43,335 nt of DNA, from contig JAQWYY010000141.1 of NCBI GenBank assembly GCA_029253705.1, forward strand, positions 1 to 43,335, in the 5' to 3' direction. A model generated the notes under the pieces. The model did no database searches and had not been told where the DNA came from. It was given only the letters and a program-made list of their open reading frames with translations. The position numbers and the translations under genes were made by a program. Position 1 is the stretch's first letter; every line of letters begins with the position of its first letter. Of this stretch, positions 8,212-16,725 are shown one piece after another. Source of the DNA: Luminiphilus sp. GTDB taxonomy: Bacteria > Pseudomonadota > Gammaproteobacteria > Pseudomonadales > Halieaceae.

Positions 8212-8377
8212 GGTCGCCCTCTTGTGGTGGATTGCTCGTCAGGTCGTCGTTCAATGCACGCCAAGCATCCTGATCGAGGTCGTCATACTGCCCCCGATTA
8301 ATTGACCAAATCAGCAAAGCGGCAACAATGATCACAAAGATGAGCGCTATGGGTATGAGTAAATATAGGCTGTCCAA
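8198..8377 (-). CDS. ccoS: CcoS, cbb3 oxidase assembly protein
   Basis: A 59-residue protein too short for many gene finders. It opens with one membrane helix (LYLLIPIALIFVIIVAALLI) followed by WSINRGQYDDLD, the conserved CcoS pattern of a helix and then a G-Q-F/Y-DDL stretch. CcoS is needed for insertion of heme and copper into the cbb3 oxidase. The start is most likely the TTG at 8377, with AAGGA eight nt upstream; no ATG or GTG lies between the in-frame stop (the ccoI TGA) and the helix. It ends with HDRH and overlaps the SafE-like gene by 14 nt. Position directly after ccoI is the standard ccoGHIS order. Confidence 0.9.
   Translation of the reverse strand: MDSLYLLIPIALIFVIIVAALLIWSINRGQYDDLDQDAWRALNDDLTSNPPQEGDHDRH
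8200..8212. repeat. 13-bp direct repeat, copy 2 (ccoS stop / SafE-like start)
   Basis: AGTGCCGGTCATG on the plus strand, exactly as at 7449-7461. On the minus strand it encodes the final HDRH and stop of CcoS and the initial MTGT of the SafE-like protein. The two copies place identical 14-nt gene overlaps at both ends of the SafE-like gene. Sequence just outside the 13 bp differs. Confidence 0.9.
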
Positions 8378-8381
8378 AGTA

Positions 8382-10814
8382 TCAATCCTTCAGCCGACGT
8401 AATCGCAAGGCATTTAGGACCACCAGCAGTGAACTGGCGGACATGCCCAAAGCCGCTGCCCAGGGTGGTACATAACCCAAGGCAGCGAGAGGCAGCCCCA
8501 GCAAATTATAACCCGCTGCCCAAAGTAAGTTTTGTCGAGTGATACGACGAGTCGCTTGAGCAGCCTTTCTTATCATTAGTAATCGGTTAGTGTTTTCTTC
8601 GGTGATGACAAAGTCAGCTTGGGCTTGTGCTAACGCTGTGGCACCCGCAACGGCGATGGACACATCAGCAGCACGTAGCAATGGCGCGTCGTTAAGTCCG
8701 TCGCCAATGGCCATGACAGTGGCACCTGTGCTCTGACGTTGTTTGATTTCGGCGAGTTTTTCTTCGGGCCTTAGCGAGGCCGTATAAGTCAGGCCTAAAC
8801 TCGACGCTATTTGATGTACACGCGCTTCCGTGTCGCCCGACAAAATCTCAAGGGTCAGTGCCTCTCTTTTAAGCTCATCGACAAGCTTTTGAGTCCCCGA
8901 ACGCAATGTTTCTGAAAGGCTAATCCAAGCGAGCCAACGACCGTCTTCCACCAATGCTACCCAGTAATGACTTTCATCGGGTCTATCGGGTAGCCCTGGG
9001 GCAATTTCACGGCAGAAAGTGAGGCTGCCAAGCCGTAATTTTACATTGCGCTCACTATCCCAGCCCTCGACGCCTTGTGCTGCAACAATTTCGACATTTC
9101 GAACTGCGTTGTTGTGCGCTCTTTGATGAAAGGGTCTCGCGGCGGGATGGCTGCTGAACTGTTGCAACGCGGCGGCGGTGCTGAGTGCCGCATCTATATT
9201 GATGCCTTGAGCAGTACAGATAGTTGAGATCACAAGCTGAGTCTCAGTTAGGGTGCCGGTTTTATCAAAAATGACATGATCAGCGGCGGCGATGGCCAAA
9301 AGCCCTGTTTCGCTGCGAACCCGAACCCCCCGTCGTCCCAACCACGCATTACCGGCTGTTAGTGCCGCGGGTGTTGCGAGGGATAAAGCGCAGGGGCAGG
9401 CCACCACTAAAACTGCGATACTCGCCCAAAAAGCTCTGGCGGGTTCTATATTCCACCAAACAACAAATGTGATGACTGCAGCTGTCAGGACCAGGCCGAT
9501 AAAGCGTGCAGCAACTAAATCGATCAATTGCAGGTGAGGGGGTTTATCGTCCCCGGCTCGGTCAATATCTTGCGACAGGGCCGCAAGGCGCGAGTCACTA
9601 AAGCCGTGTTCCACCATCAGCTCGAGGCTGGATCCTTCGTTAATTGTGCCGGCAAAGACAATGTCGTCTTTTTGCACGGTCCTGGGCAGGGATTCACCGG
9701 TAAAAACCGCCTCGTCCACGACCGATGTCCCTGTGGTGACTCGTGAGTCGAAAGCGATAGCTTCACCAGTGGCTACCCGAATGATTTCTCCCGGCTGAAC
9801 GGTATGTCTGGGAAGCCGCTGCCACTGTTGGTCACGTAAAACCGCTACAAACTCGGGGAGTTCATCGGCGACTCGTACCAGTTGAATGAGATCTCTGTCT
9901 CGCAGCCTTTTCTCTACAAAGCGCGCTAGCAGTAGAAAAAAAACAAACATGGTTACGGAGTCGTAATAGGTCTCACCACCCCCTTGCAACGTTGACCAAA
10001 GGCTTGCTGATGTTGCGAGAATCAGGGCTAACGATACCGAGCTGTCCATGATTAAGGTGCGATGCCTTAGATGCTGCCAAGCACGCTCAAAAAATTCTCT
10101 GCCACTGTAGCCCAGAACAAAAAGGGTTAGGGGCGCACTCATAAGACGCAGTAGCTGCTGTAGTTCGGTATCGATACCTTGCAGTGCCCCGGCATGGAGC
10201 GCGATCGCAAACATTCCCACTTGCATCATTCCTAGGAATGCAATGCCAATGCGCCGGAGATCTCGGCGATAGTCCTCACGCATTTGTTGCAGTCGACTAT
10301 CAGCACGCCAAGGCTGCACCCTGTAACCTAATTGCTGTAACACGTCGATAACCGGATTAGCAGCGCAGCCGGGCAATAAGTTCACGGTTACTTTTCCCAA
10401 GGTTAGCTGAATATGTACTGACTGAACCTCTTCAAGCTCTTGAAGGAATCGCTCTATAACCCAAGCACAAGCTGCGCAACTCATGCCCGTTACCATCAAA
10501 GGGATTTCTTGTTGCTCAGCATCGACTTTTGCGAAGGTTTGCAACCAGGTTTTATCGTTGTACCAGTCAGAGGTTTGTGCCGATTGTTGGTCAGGAGTGG
10601 GGGGATAGTCTGTGCGCTGACGGTAGAAGGCCGTCATATCGGCCCCGGCAATCAGATGAGCCACGGCTTGGCATCCCAAGCAGCATACAGCTCGGTATGT
10701 GTTATCCACGCGAACTGATAACGTCGTGTCATTGGGCAGAGGCTCTCCACAATGGAAACACTGTGTTGCGGTAGGCTCTACAGTCAAAAGAGATGATCGC
10801 CATCGAGTCGCCAA
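8382..10814 (-). CDS. ccoI: CcoI/FixI, copper-translocating P1B-type ATPase
   Basis: An 810-residue P-type ATPase that supplies copper for assembly of the CuB centre of cbb3 oxidase. In order: an N-terminal CFHCGEPLP metal site and CCLGC pair (FixI-specific), an HMA domain with GMSCAACAWV, TGES in the actuator domain, the membrane CPCALS motif, the phosphorylation site DKTGTLTE, and the hinge GDGLNDAPLL. The ATG at 10814 overlaps ccoH by 31 nt. A TTG at 10787 would give the more usual 4-nt TTGA overlap and an N-terminus shorter by nine residues; I cannot decide between them. ccoS starts 5 nt after the ccoI stop. Confidence 0.95.
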   Translation of the reverse strand: MATRWRSSLLTVEPTATQCFHCGEPLPNDTTLSVRVDNTYRAVCCLGCQAVAHLIAGADMTAFYRQRTDYPPTPDQQSAQTSDWYNDKTWLQTFAKVDAEQQEIPLMVTGMSCAACAWVIERFLQELEEVQSVHIQLTLGKVTVNLLPGCAANPVIDVLQQLGYRVQPWRADSRLQQMREDYRRDLRRIGIAFLGMMQVGMFAIALHAGALQGIDTELQQLLRLMSAPLTLFVLGYSGREFFERAWQHLRHRTLIMDSSVSLALILATSASLWSTLQGGGETYYDSVTMFVFFLLLARFVEKRLRDRDLIQLVRVADELPEFVAVLRDQQWQRLPRHTVQPGEIIRVATGEAIAFDSRVTTGTSVVDEAVFTGESLPRTVQKDDIVFAGTINEGSSLELMVEHGFSDSRLAALSQDIDRAGDDKPPHLQLIDLVAARFIGLVLTAAVITFVVWWNIEPARAFWASIAVLVVACPCALSLATPAALTAGNAWLGRRGVRVRSETGLLAIAAADHVIFDKTGTLTETQLVISTICTAQGINIDAALSTAAALQQFSSHPAARPFHQRAHNNAVRNVEIVAAQGVEGWDSERNVKLRLGSLTFCREIAPGLPDRPDESHYWVALVEDGRWLAWISLSETLRSGTQKLVDELKREALTLEILSGDTEARVHQIASSLGLTYTASLRPEEKLAEIKQRQSTGATVMAIGDGLNDAPLLRAADVSIAVAGATALAQAQADFVITEENTNRLLMIRKAAQATRRITRQNLLWAAGYNLLGLPLAALGYVPPWAAALGMSASSLLVVLNALRLRRLKD

Positions 10815-11227
10815 TCGCTACCGACACCTTCGTCAAGCGTCCAGTGCCAGCGTCCCTTAATTAACTGGGGTAGTAAAACCCGGTAGTGTCCTTGGGCAAC
10901 CAGCTTTACAGGCACTGCAAAGTCGCGGTCGGATTCCATCGCGTGGGATAACAGGAGCCGCAACTGATGAGCCTCAATCCTACCCTCAATGCGAATATCA
11001 AGCTGTCGCTGCTCATGGCTAAATCGGGCTGTAAGCTTGAGTGAGTCAGCCCTACTTTGCCTTGTCAGCTGCTGGTTAATTGCTAAACCTTCTTTGTAAT
11101 AATCGTCTACAACGAGGTCATCCGCATACTGATTAGCAATGACCACAGTGTATAGGGTAGCAACCACGGCTGTTCCGGGAAGGATGATTAGAAACCAGGG
11201 CCAAAATTGTTTATACCAAGGAAGCAT
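10784..11227 (-). CDS. ccoH: CcoH/FixH family oxidase assembly protein
   Basis: A 147-residue protein with one N-terminal membrane helix (PWFLIILPGTAVVATLYTVV) and a periplasmic domain, as in FixH/CcoH. The pattern W-x-P-W followed by YYKEGLAINQ after the helix is typical of the family. CcoH associates with the cbb3 complex during and after assembly and stabilises it. The gene sits between ccoG and ccoI, 15 nt after ccoG. The start ATG at 11227 gives the normal family length. Confidence 0.88.
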   Translation of the reverse strand: MLPWYKQFWPWFLIILPGTAVVATLYTVVIANQYADDLVVDDYYKEGLAINQQLTRQSRADSLKLTARFSHEQRQLDIRIEGRIEAHQLRLLLSHAMESDRDFAVPVKLVAQGHYRVLLPQLIKGRWHWTLDEGVGSDWRLDGDHLF

Positions 11228-11242
11228 GGGCTGTTGTACCTG

Positions 11243-12658
11243 TTATAGCGCTGGCCGGATGAAACGAGATTCTGCTTCTGCATAAATCGCCTCATGGTTA
11301 ATGGCTACGGCTCGAAATAAAACGGGGGTGCCTGGAAAGGGCAGGTTGCTAGGGTCAGCCCGGAGCCGAACACCGAGCTCGAATAGTTCGCCGCCCAAAA
11401 CGGTTATGGCATCTTCCCCAAGGATTGAGGCTCCAATAATGCCCACTGCTTCGATGCGATATGTCGCGGCTTGATCACTGCGATTGGTTACCCGTATCTC
11501 AAACACATTATCAATTAACCCCCCCGGAGCGGGGAGATAAAGCTGACTGCGGTCTCGAGATACACTAATGTCTACAAGGCTGCGGTTGAGCAGGGATGAA
11601 GTGAACAACGCCAACATCACTAATAACGCTGCACTATAACCCAAGATTTTCGGCGGGATCCCCGCAGCTTTCTGGCCCGTCAGCGCGTTCTCACTGGTAT
11701 AGCCTACCAGCCCTTTGGGTTCTCCCATTTTCTCCATGACAGAGTCGCAGGCATCGATGCAAAGGGCACAGCCAATGCACTCGTACTGTAGCCCGTCTCT
11801 TATATCAATGCCGGTGGGGCAAACTTGAACACAGAGCTCGCAATCAATGCAGTCGCCCTGATGGGATTCTTTGCTGGCAAAGCGCTTACGGGAGCCTCGT
11901 GGTTCGCCACGGTCGGTATCGTAGGTGACGACCAAAGTATTCTTATCAAACATCACCGATTGAAATCTGGCGTAAGGGCACATATCGGTACACACTTTCT
12001 CCCTCAAGTACCCCGCATTGATATAGGTGGCAACACTAAAAAGCAGCACAAAGCTTGCCGCACTCATGTCTGCTGAGAAGGTCAGGAGGTCAGGTAGCAG
12101 CTGGCGGACGGGTACAAAGTAGCTGACAAATGTCATCCCGGTAAAAGCTGCAATTAGCCCCCATCCACAGTGTTTCAGCGTTTTTTTACGCAATTTACGC
12201 CATGACATCGGTTCCTGATCCAGTTTGATTCTTTGGTTGCGACTTCCCTCAAAGCGTTGCTCGATGTACATAAAGATGGCAGTCCAGACGGTTTGCGGGC
12301 AGGTATATCCGCACCATAAGCGTCCCCAGAGAGCGGTAACTGTAAATAAAGTGAAAGCAGCGATAATGAGAATAAAAGCGAGTAGTACCAGGTCTTGGGG
12401 CCAAAGAGTTAGGCTGAGGATGTGAAATTTCCTCTCAGGAAGATCAAACAGCATGGCTTGTCGCTCGTCCCACATAAGCCACGGGAGCAGAAAATAGCTG
12501 AGTAATAATGGCCAGCCGGTATACAGGCGGAGTCGCTGGAAACGACCTTCAATAGCTCTGGTGTAAATTTTTTCGCGACGCCGTTTTTTATCGAGCTCGC
12601 TGATCTCCGCTGGCACGATTGAATCAACGGCAATCACGTCATCGTGCTGACTATTCAT
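11243..12658 (-). CDS. ccoG: CcoG/RdxA/FixG, cytochrome oxidase accessory ferredoxin
   Basis: A 471-residue membrane protein with an internal double [4Fe-4S] ferredoxin domain: CIDCELCVQVCP and CIGCALCIDACD, each CX2CX2CX3C. An additional GYTCPQTVW motif follows the early helices, and the C-terminal domain is an Ig-like periplasmic fold in FixG proteins. CcoG is a cupric reductase that works with CcoI to provide Cu(I) for cbb3 oxidase. The length is normal for the family. The gene is preceded by a 26-nt gap after ccoP and lies in the same orientation, so it probably shares the ccoNOQP transcript. Confidence 0.95.
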   Translation of the reverse strand: MNSQHDDVIAVDSIVPAEISELDKKRRREKIYTRAIEGRFQRLRLYTGWPLLLSYFLLPWLMWDERQAMLFDLPERKFHILSLTLWPQDLVLLAFILIIAAFTLFTVTALWGRLWCGYTCPQTVWTAIFMYIEQRFEGSRNQRIKLDQEPMSWRKLRKKTLKHCGWGLIAAFTGMTFVSYFVPVRQLLPDLLTFSADMSAASFVLLFSVATYINAGYLREKVCTDMCPYARFQSVMFDKNTLVVTYDTDRGEPRGSRKRFASKESHQGDCIDCELCVQVCPTGIDIRDGLQYECIGCALCIDACDSVMEKMGEPKGLVGYTSENALTGQKAAGIPPKILGYSAALLVMLALFTSSLLNRSLVDISVSRDRSQLYLPAPGGLIDNVFEIRVTNRSDQAATYRIEAVGIIGASILGEDAITVLGGELFELGVRLRADPSNLPFPGTPVLFRAVAINHEAIYAEAESRFIRPAL

Positions 12659-12684
12659 AGCATGAAATATTCAAGGATGATGCT

Positions 12685-13593
12685 TCAGAGGGTGGCGGCT
12701 GTTGTTGTCACATTGGATGACCTGCTGATCCCATAAACCCACGCCGTTAGAATGTGTATTTTGTCTTCGGTCAGCGTCTCGTTGAATGCCGGCATTTTTC
12801 CATTCCGACCGTTGCGCAGTGTGTGCGCTATTTGGTCGGCCGTGCCGCCATAAAGCCAAATTCCATTGGTGAGGTTAGGGGCGCCCATGAGTTGATTGCC
12901 CTTGCCGTCAGTGCCATGACAGGCCGCACAGTAGGCTTGGAAGTGCCCAGCGCCTTTTGCCGCTTTGGCTTGGTCCGCTTCACGAGCATTCAAGGACAAT
13001 ACATATTGGGTAGCCTCATCTATGCCGGCATCTCCCAAAATAGCCTGCCAAGCTGGCATGGCAGCCTGTCTACCGTGAATCAGTGTTGCTTTAATCGCCT
13101 CAGGGCTTCCTCCATAAAGCCAATCGTTATCTGCAAGGTTTGGAAATCCGTGTGCACCATAGGCGTCAGAGCCATGGCACTGCGCGCAATTGTTGCCAAA
13201 CAGGCGCCGTCCCATTTTTCTGACCTTGGGTTCAAAGGCGATCTCTTCAACGGGTAATGCCAAATAACGGTCTCTCATGGCCCGATACTGGTCTTCAGCC
13301 TCAGCCACTTTTACCTCGTACTGGCCGGTTGATGTCCATCCGAGTAGCCCCTGGTAATTACCCATACCTGGGTACAGCACCAAATAACCGACAGACCAAA
13401 TGATGGTTGAAACAAACATGTATACCCACCAAGTAGGAAGTGGCGTATCTAATTCCTCCAAGCCGTCGTATTGGTGTCCCGTTGTTTTGATTTCCTGCGT
13501 GGGTTTTTTACGATTGCCCAAAAGAATCCACAGGGCCGCCAACAGCTGGGCGCTCGTCAATATGATAATCCATCCGCTCCAGAAGTTACTCAC
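12685..13593 (-). CDS. ccoP: CcoP, diheme cytochrome c subunit of cbb3 oxidase
   Basis: A 302-residue membrane-anchored cytochrome c. The N-terminus has two hydrophobic helices joined by a loop (LLAALWILLG; then WWVYMFVSTIIWSVGYLVLY, preceded by ELDTPLPTW, a CcoP signature). Two heme c sites follow: CAQCH and CAACH. CcoP relays electrons to CcoO and CcoN. The start is the GTG at 13593, which overlaps ccoQ by 8 nt; this gives the expected N-terminus MSNFWSGWI. Gene order N-O-Q-P is canonical. Confidence 0.95.
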   Translation of the reverse strand: MSNFWSGWIIILTSAQLLAALWILLGNRKKPTQEIKTTGHQYDGLEELDTPLPTWWVYMFVSTIIWSVGYLVLYPGMGNYQGLLGWTSTGQYEVKVAEAEDQYRAMRDRYLALPVEEIAFEPKVRKMGRRLFGNNCAQCHGSDAYGAHGFPNLADNDWLYGGSPEAIKATLIHGRQAAMPAWQAILGDAGIDEATQYVLSLNAREADQAKAAKGAGHFQAYCAACHGTDGKGNQLMGAPNLTNGIWLYGGTADQIAHTLRNGRNGKMPAFNETLTEDKIHILTAWVYGISRSSNVTTTAATL

Positions 13594-13765
13594 GGTCTAG
13601 CACCTCGCTTCGCGTACGTTCCGCAACTTCTCGATCAGCAAAAGGTAGGTTAGCCGCATCTTCAAAAGGTGTTTTTTGCTTGCGGCCGTACGCCCAAACA
13701 ACAAGCCCTATAAAACTCACTAACATGAAGGCGGTACTAAGCCCACGTAAATCGTTGATATCCAT
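13586..13765 (-). CDS. ccoQ: CcoQ, small subunit of cbb3 oxidase
   Basis: A 59-residue protein with one membrane helix (TAFMLVSFIGLVVWAY) followed by GRKQKTPFEDAANLPF, the family pattern of a helix, a basic stretch and a D-x-A-x-LPF tail. CcoQ stabilises the interaction of CcoP with the CcoNO core. It starts at the ATG at 13765, with its first base one nt short of the ccoO stop, and overlaps ccoP by 8 nt. It is short enough to be missed by automatic gene callers. Confidence 0.92.
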   Translation of the reverse strand: MDINDLRGLSTAFMLVSFIGLVVWAYGRKQKTPFEDAANLPFADREVAERTRSEVLDRE

Positions 13766-13766
13766 C

Positions 13767-14375
13767 TTAGCGTCGCGCCTTTACTAGCGTGCCAAGCTGC
13801 TGTAAGTAAGCGATGAGTGCATCAATTTCTCGCACGTCTTTAACGGCTGCCTCGGCATTGGCAATGTCTGCGTCGGTATAAGGTACGCCCAGCTTACGTA
13901 GTGTTGCGAGTTTCACAGGCGTTGTTTTGGCGTCTATGGTGTCCTCAAAAAGCCATGGAAATGCCGGCATGTTGGACTCGGGAATAACGTCTCTTGGGTT
14001 GTAAAGGTGCGCCCGATGCCATTCGTCACTGTAGCGCGCGCCCACTCGAGCAAGATCAGGCCCTGTGCGTTTGGAGCCCCAAAGAAAGGGCCTGTCATAG
14101 ACAAATTCGCCGGCGACAGAGTAATGCCCGTAGCGTTCCGTCTCAGCACGAAGAGGGCGTATCATTTGTGAGTGACAGGTATGGCAGCCTTCACGTATAT
14201 AAATGTCACGGCCTTCCAGCTCTAGTGCAGAGTAGGGCTCCAGTCCCTCTATGGGTGTCGTGCTATTTTTTGAAAAAGCTAGGGGAACGAGTTCGACGAG
14301 GGTACCAAAGCTAATGGCGACGATAATTAGAGCAACCATCAGGCTGGGGGTTCGTTCTATTTTGTCATGTTTCAT
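13767..14375 (-). CDS. ccoO: CcoO, monoheme cytochrome c subunit of cbb3 oxidase
   Basis: A 202-residue protein with an N-terminal membrane anchor ([20 protein letters not shown]) and a single heme c site [12 protein letters not shown], with the downstream conserved ETERYGHYS and the heme Met ligand in [10 protein letters not shown]. CcoO passes electrons from CcoP to the high-spin heme subunit CcoN. It lies 12 nt after ccoN and abuts ccoQ. The length is typical. Confidence 0.96.
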   Translation of the reverse strand: MKHDKIERTPSLMVALIIVAISFGTLVELVPLAFSKNSTTPIEGLEPYSALELEGRDIYIREGCHTCHSQMIRPLRAETERYGHYSVAGEFVYDRPFLWGSKRTGPDLARVGARYSDEWHRAHLYNPRDVIPESNMPAFPWLFEDTIDAKTTPVKLATLRKLGVPYTDADIANAEAAVKDVREIDALIAYLQQLGTLVKARR

Positions 14376-14387
14376 GAGTTCTCCCCC

Positions 14388-15839
14388 TCAGACTGTTGCG
14401 ACAGCGGATTCGGTTTGTGGTAGCACGTCGGTAACTTCTCGTCGTGTGGTCATCCATACGTTGTAGGCCATGACTAACATGCCACTGAAGAAGATAAGAC
14501 CACCGATCATGCGCACAATGTAGCCAGGGTGGCTTGCGACCAGAGATTCGACAAACGTGTAGGTTAGCGTGCCGTCTTCGTTATAGGCTCGCCACATCAG
14601 TCCTTGCATAATGCCGTTCACCCACATCGATGCGATATAAAGAACGGTGCCAATGGTGGACATCCAAAAATGCAGGTTGATCAGGGCAACGCTGTGCATT
14701 TGCTCTTTGCCAAAGAGTTTTGGGATAAGGTGGTAGAGCGAACCAATAGAGATCATGGCTACCCATCCTAGTGCGCCAGAGTGCACATGCCCGATCGTCC
14801 AGTCGGTATAATGAGACAAGGAATTGACGGTCTTGATTGCCATCATTGGGCCTTCAAATGTCGACATACCATAGAAGGATAGACTGACGACCAAAAATCG
14901 CAGGATTGGGTCGTCCTTGAGCTTATCCCAAGCCCCGGACAAGGTCATAATTCCGTTGATCATTCCGCCCCATGACGGCGCTAGTAGAATGAGGCTCATT
15001 ACCATGCCTAGGCTCTGCGCCCAGTCGGGTAAAGCGGTGTAATGAAGGTGATGAGGCCCTGCCCAAATGTAAATCGATATTAACGCCCAAAAATGAACTA
15101 TGGATAGCCGGTAGGAATAGACAGGGCGTTCTGCTTGCTTTGGAACAAAGTAGTACATCATGCCCAAAAAGCCTGCTGTCAGGAAAAACCCCACCGCATT
15201 ATGGCCATACCACCACTGCACCATAGCGTCCACTGCGCCAGCGTAAGCTGAATAGGACTTTGTCATACTCACTGGCAGTGCGGCGCTGTTGACGATGTGA
15301 AGAACAGCTACTGTTACAATGAAGGCGCCAAAGAACCAGTTGGCCACATAGATGTGGTCGACTCGACGCCTGGTGATCGTGCCAAAAAATACAATCGCGT
15401 AGACGATCCAAACAACCGCCAGCAAAATATCGATGGGCCATTCAAGCTCTGCGTACTCTTTGGAGGAGGTCATTCCCATGGGCAGAGTGATCGCGGCCGC
15501 TACGATGACCGCCTGCCAGCCCCAAAAAGTAAAGGCAGCAAGCCGGTCAGAGATCAGTCGCGCCTGGCAGGTTCGTTGCACCACGTAATAAGAGGTCGCG
15601 AACAGTGCGGATCCGCCAAAGGCGAAAATGACGGCATTGGTGTGCAGTGGGCGTAGTCGCCCAAAACTGGTCCAGGGCAAATCGAAGTTTAACGCTGGCC
15701 AAGCCAGTTGGGCAGCAATCCATACCCCAATTCCCATACCCACAATGCCCCATACCACCGTCATGATGGCAAATTGGCGCACGACCTTGTAATTGTAGGT
15801 AACCGGTAAAGTTTCTATTCCAGCGGTTGCCATATTCAT
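14388..15839 (-). CDS. ccoN: CcoN, catalytic subunit I of cbb3 cytochrome c oxidase
   Basis: A 483-residue heme-copper oxidase subunit with about 12 membrane spans. Heme and CuB ligand motifs are visible: LRPLHTNAV (low-spin heme His), [10 protein letters not shown] (CuB His), WAGPHHLHY (two CuB His) and [12 protein letters not shown] (two heme His). The YRLSIVHFW helix holds the tyrosine that is cross-linked to a CuB histidine in C-type oxidases. Together with ccoO/Q/P this forms a high-affinity oxidase for growth at low oxygen. No canonical FNR/Anr box was found in the 144 nt upstream. ATG at 15839; one further in-frame ATG (15833) lies two codons in. Confidence 0.97.
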   Translation of the reverse strand: MNMATAGIETLPVTYNYKVVRQFAIMTVVWGIVGMGIGVWIAAQLAWPALNFDLPWTSFGRLRPLHTNAVIFAFGGSALFATSYYVVQRTCQARLISDRLAAFTFWGWQAVIVAAAITLPMGMTSSKEYAELEWPIDILLAVVWIVYAIVFFGTITRRRVDHIYVANWFFGAFIVTVAVLHIVNSAALPVSMTKSYSAYAGAVDAMVQWWYGHNAVGFFLTAGFLGMMYYFVPKQAERPVYSYRLSIVHFWALISIYIWAGPHHLHYTALPDWAQSLGMVMSLILLAPSWGGMINGIMTLSGAWDKLKDDPILRFLVVSLSFYGMSTFEGPMMAIKTVNSLSHYTDWTIGHVHSGALGWVAMISIGSLYHLIPKLFGKEQMHSVALINLHFWMSTIGTVLYIASMWVNGIMQGLMWRAYNEDGTLTYTFVESLVASHPGYIVRMIGGLIFFSGMLVMAYNVWMTTRREVTDVLPQTESAVATV

Positions 15840-15983
15840 TCACCTCAGTCTGCACAGCTACCGTGGTGCCCCCGCACCTCTTGGCTTTGCATATTTCACA
15901 GCATCTTGAGCCGTTCCCAAGATACATACTGCTTTACCTTTGTGGAGCTCGTGTTACGAACCCTCGTGATTATTGGCGCCCAG
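15840..15983 (-). promoter_or_regulatory. Probable promoter/leader region of the cco operon
   Basis: These 144 nt separate ccoN from the upstream Yip1-family gene on the same strand and are the natural place for a cco promoter. A small GC hairpin (GGTGC, loop of four, GCACC) lies at 15865-15878, within the probable leader. No TTGAT-N4-ATCAA box is present. No -10/-35 pair is convincing. Confidence 0.4.
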
Positions 15984-16586
15984 TTAGTCAGTAAATGCCG
16001 GCATGGCTCCCCAGTCCCACAACAGCGTTGTGGCAACCAGTAAGCACACCAACATCACGAGTGAAACGCCGATGACGGCGCTGGCGAAGAGAAAGCCTCG
16101 TGACTCTGGAATCTTCATGACGATTGGGATGCCATTATAAAGCAAATAAGTTGACCAACAGACTGCGAATACTCCGATCAGCATATCCAGCCAAAGAACG
16201 GGGTAAAACCCGACCGCGCCCGCAATGAAGAGTGGCGTGGCACACACACTCGATATCAAAATACCTTTTATGAAGGAAGACTGAGCGCCATAGGTTTCGG
16301 ACATCCAGTGGATGAAATAACCGATCGCAACGACGCAGGACACCATGCCACCGTAAAAAAGAAAGCTGATAAGCCTAGCACTTTCATCGGTCAGTCGAAT
16401 GACATCGCGTCCCATACCTACCGTCCAGCCCACTTGGGTGGTTCCGATATACCAAGCATAGGCGGGCAAAATCGCCCAAATTAGCGGATAAAGCAGCATC
16501 AGTGCTTGGCTCGTATCGTCGAGCTGCGCCAGGCGGCGCCAGGCGGCACTGGGCTTGGTCATGATGCCCAAGCTGTGATGGAACAT
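15984..16586 (-). CDS. Yip1-family integral membrane protein
   Basis: A 200-residue protein with about five or six membrane spans, beginning with a cytoplasmic stretch containing PSAAWRRLAQLDD, the W-x-x-L pattern seen at the start of bacterial Yip1-domain (PF04893, formerly DUF1282) proteins. Their function in bacteria is not established. It lies on the same strand between the DUF1631 gene and ccoN, with 139 nt and 144 nt gaps, so it probably has its own promoter. An alternative start is the internal ATG at residue 9 (MTKPSAAWRR), which better fits the family. Confidence 0.72.
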   Translation of the reverse strand: MFHHSLGIMTKPSAAWRRLAQLDDTSQALMLLYPLIWAILPAYAWYIGTTQVGWTVGMGRDVIRLTDESARLISFLFYGGMVSCVVAIGYFIHWMSETYGAQSSFIKGILISSVCATPLFIAGAVGFYPVLWLDMLIGVFAVCWSTYLLYNGIPIVMKIPESRGFLFASAVIGVSLVMLVCLLVATTLLWDWGAMPAFTD

Positions 16587-16725
16587 GACTCTATTCCCCT
16601 TTAATTAGTGTGGGTATTGTACGCCGGTCCCAGACCTAACGTCGAGTGATTTTATCGTTACTGATGCGGCTAAAAAACCGGCCGCCTAAATTAGATCAGA
16701 TCAATGACCACGTTGGCAGCACGCA

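Noticed and set aside
15905-15921. Possible FNR/Anr half-site pair (CTTG-N9-CAAG) upstream of ccoN
   Set aside because: The half-sites lack the full TTGAT/ATCAA and the spacing is one base too long.
16660-16695. GCGGC/GCCGC inverted repeat downstream of the DUF1631 gene
   Set aside because: The T-rich tract sits inside the loop rather than after the stem, so a terminator is not supported.
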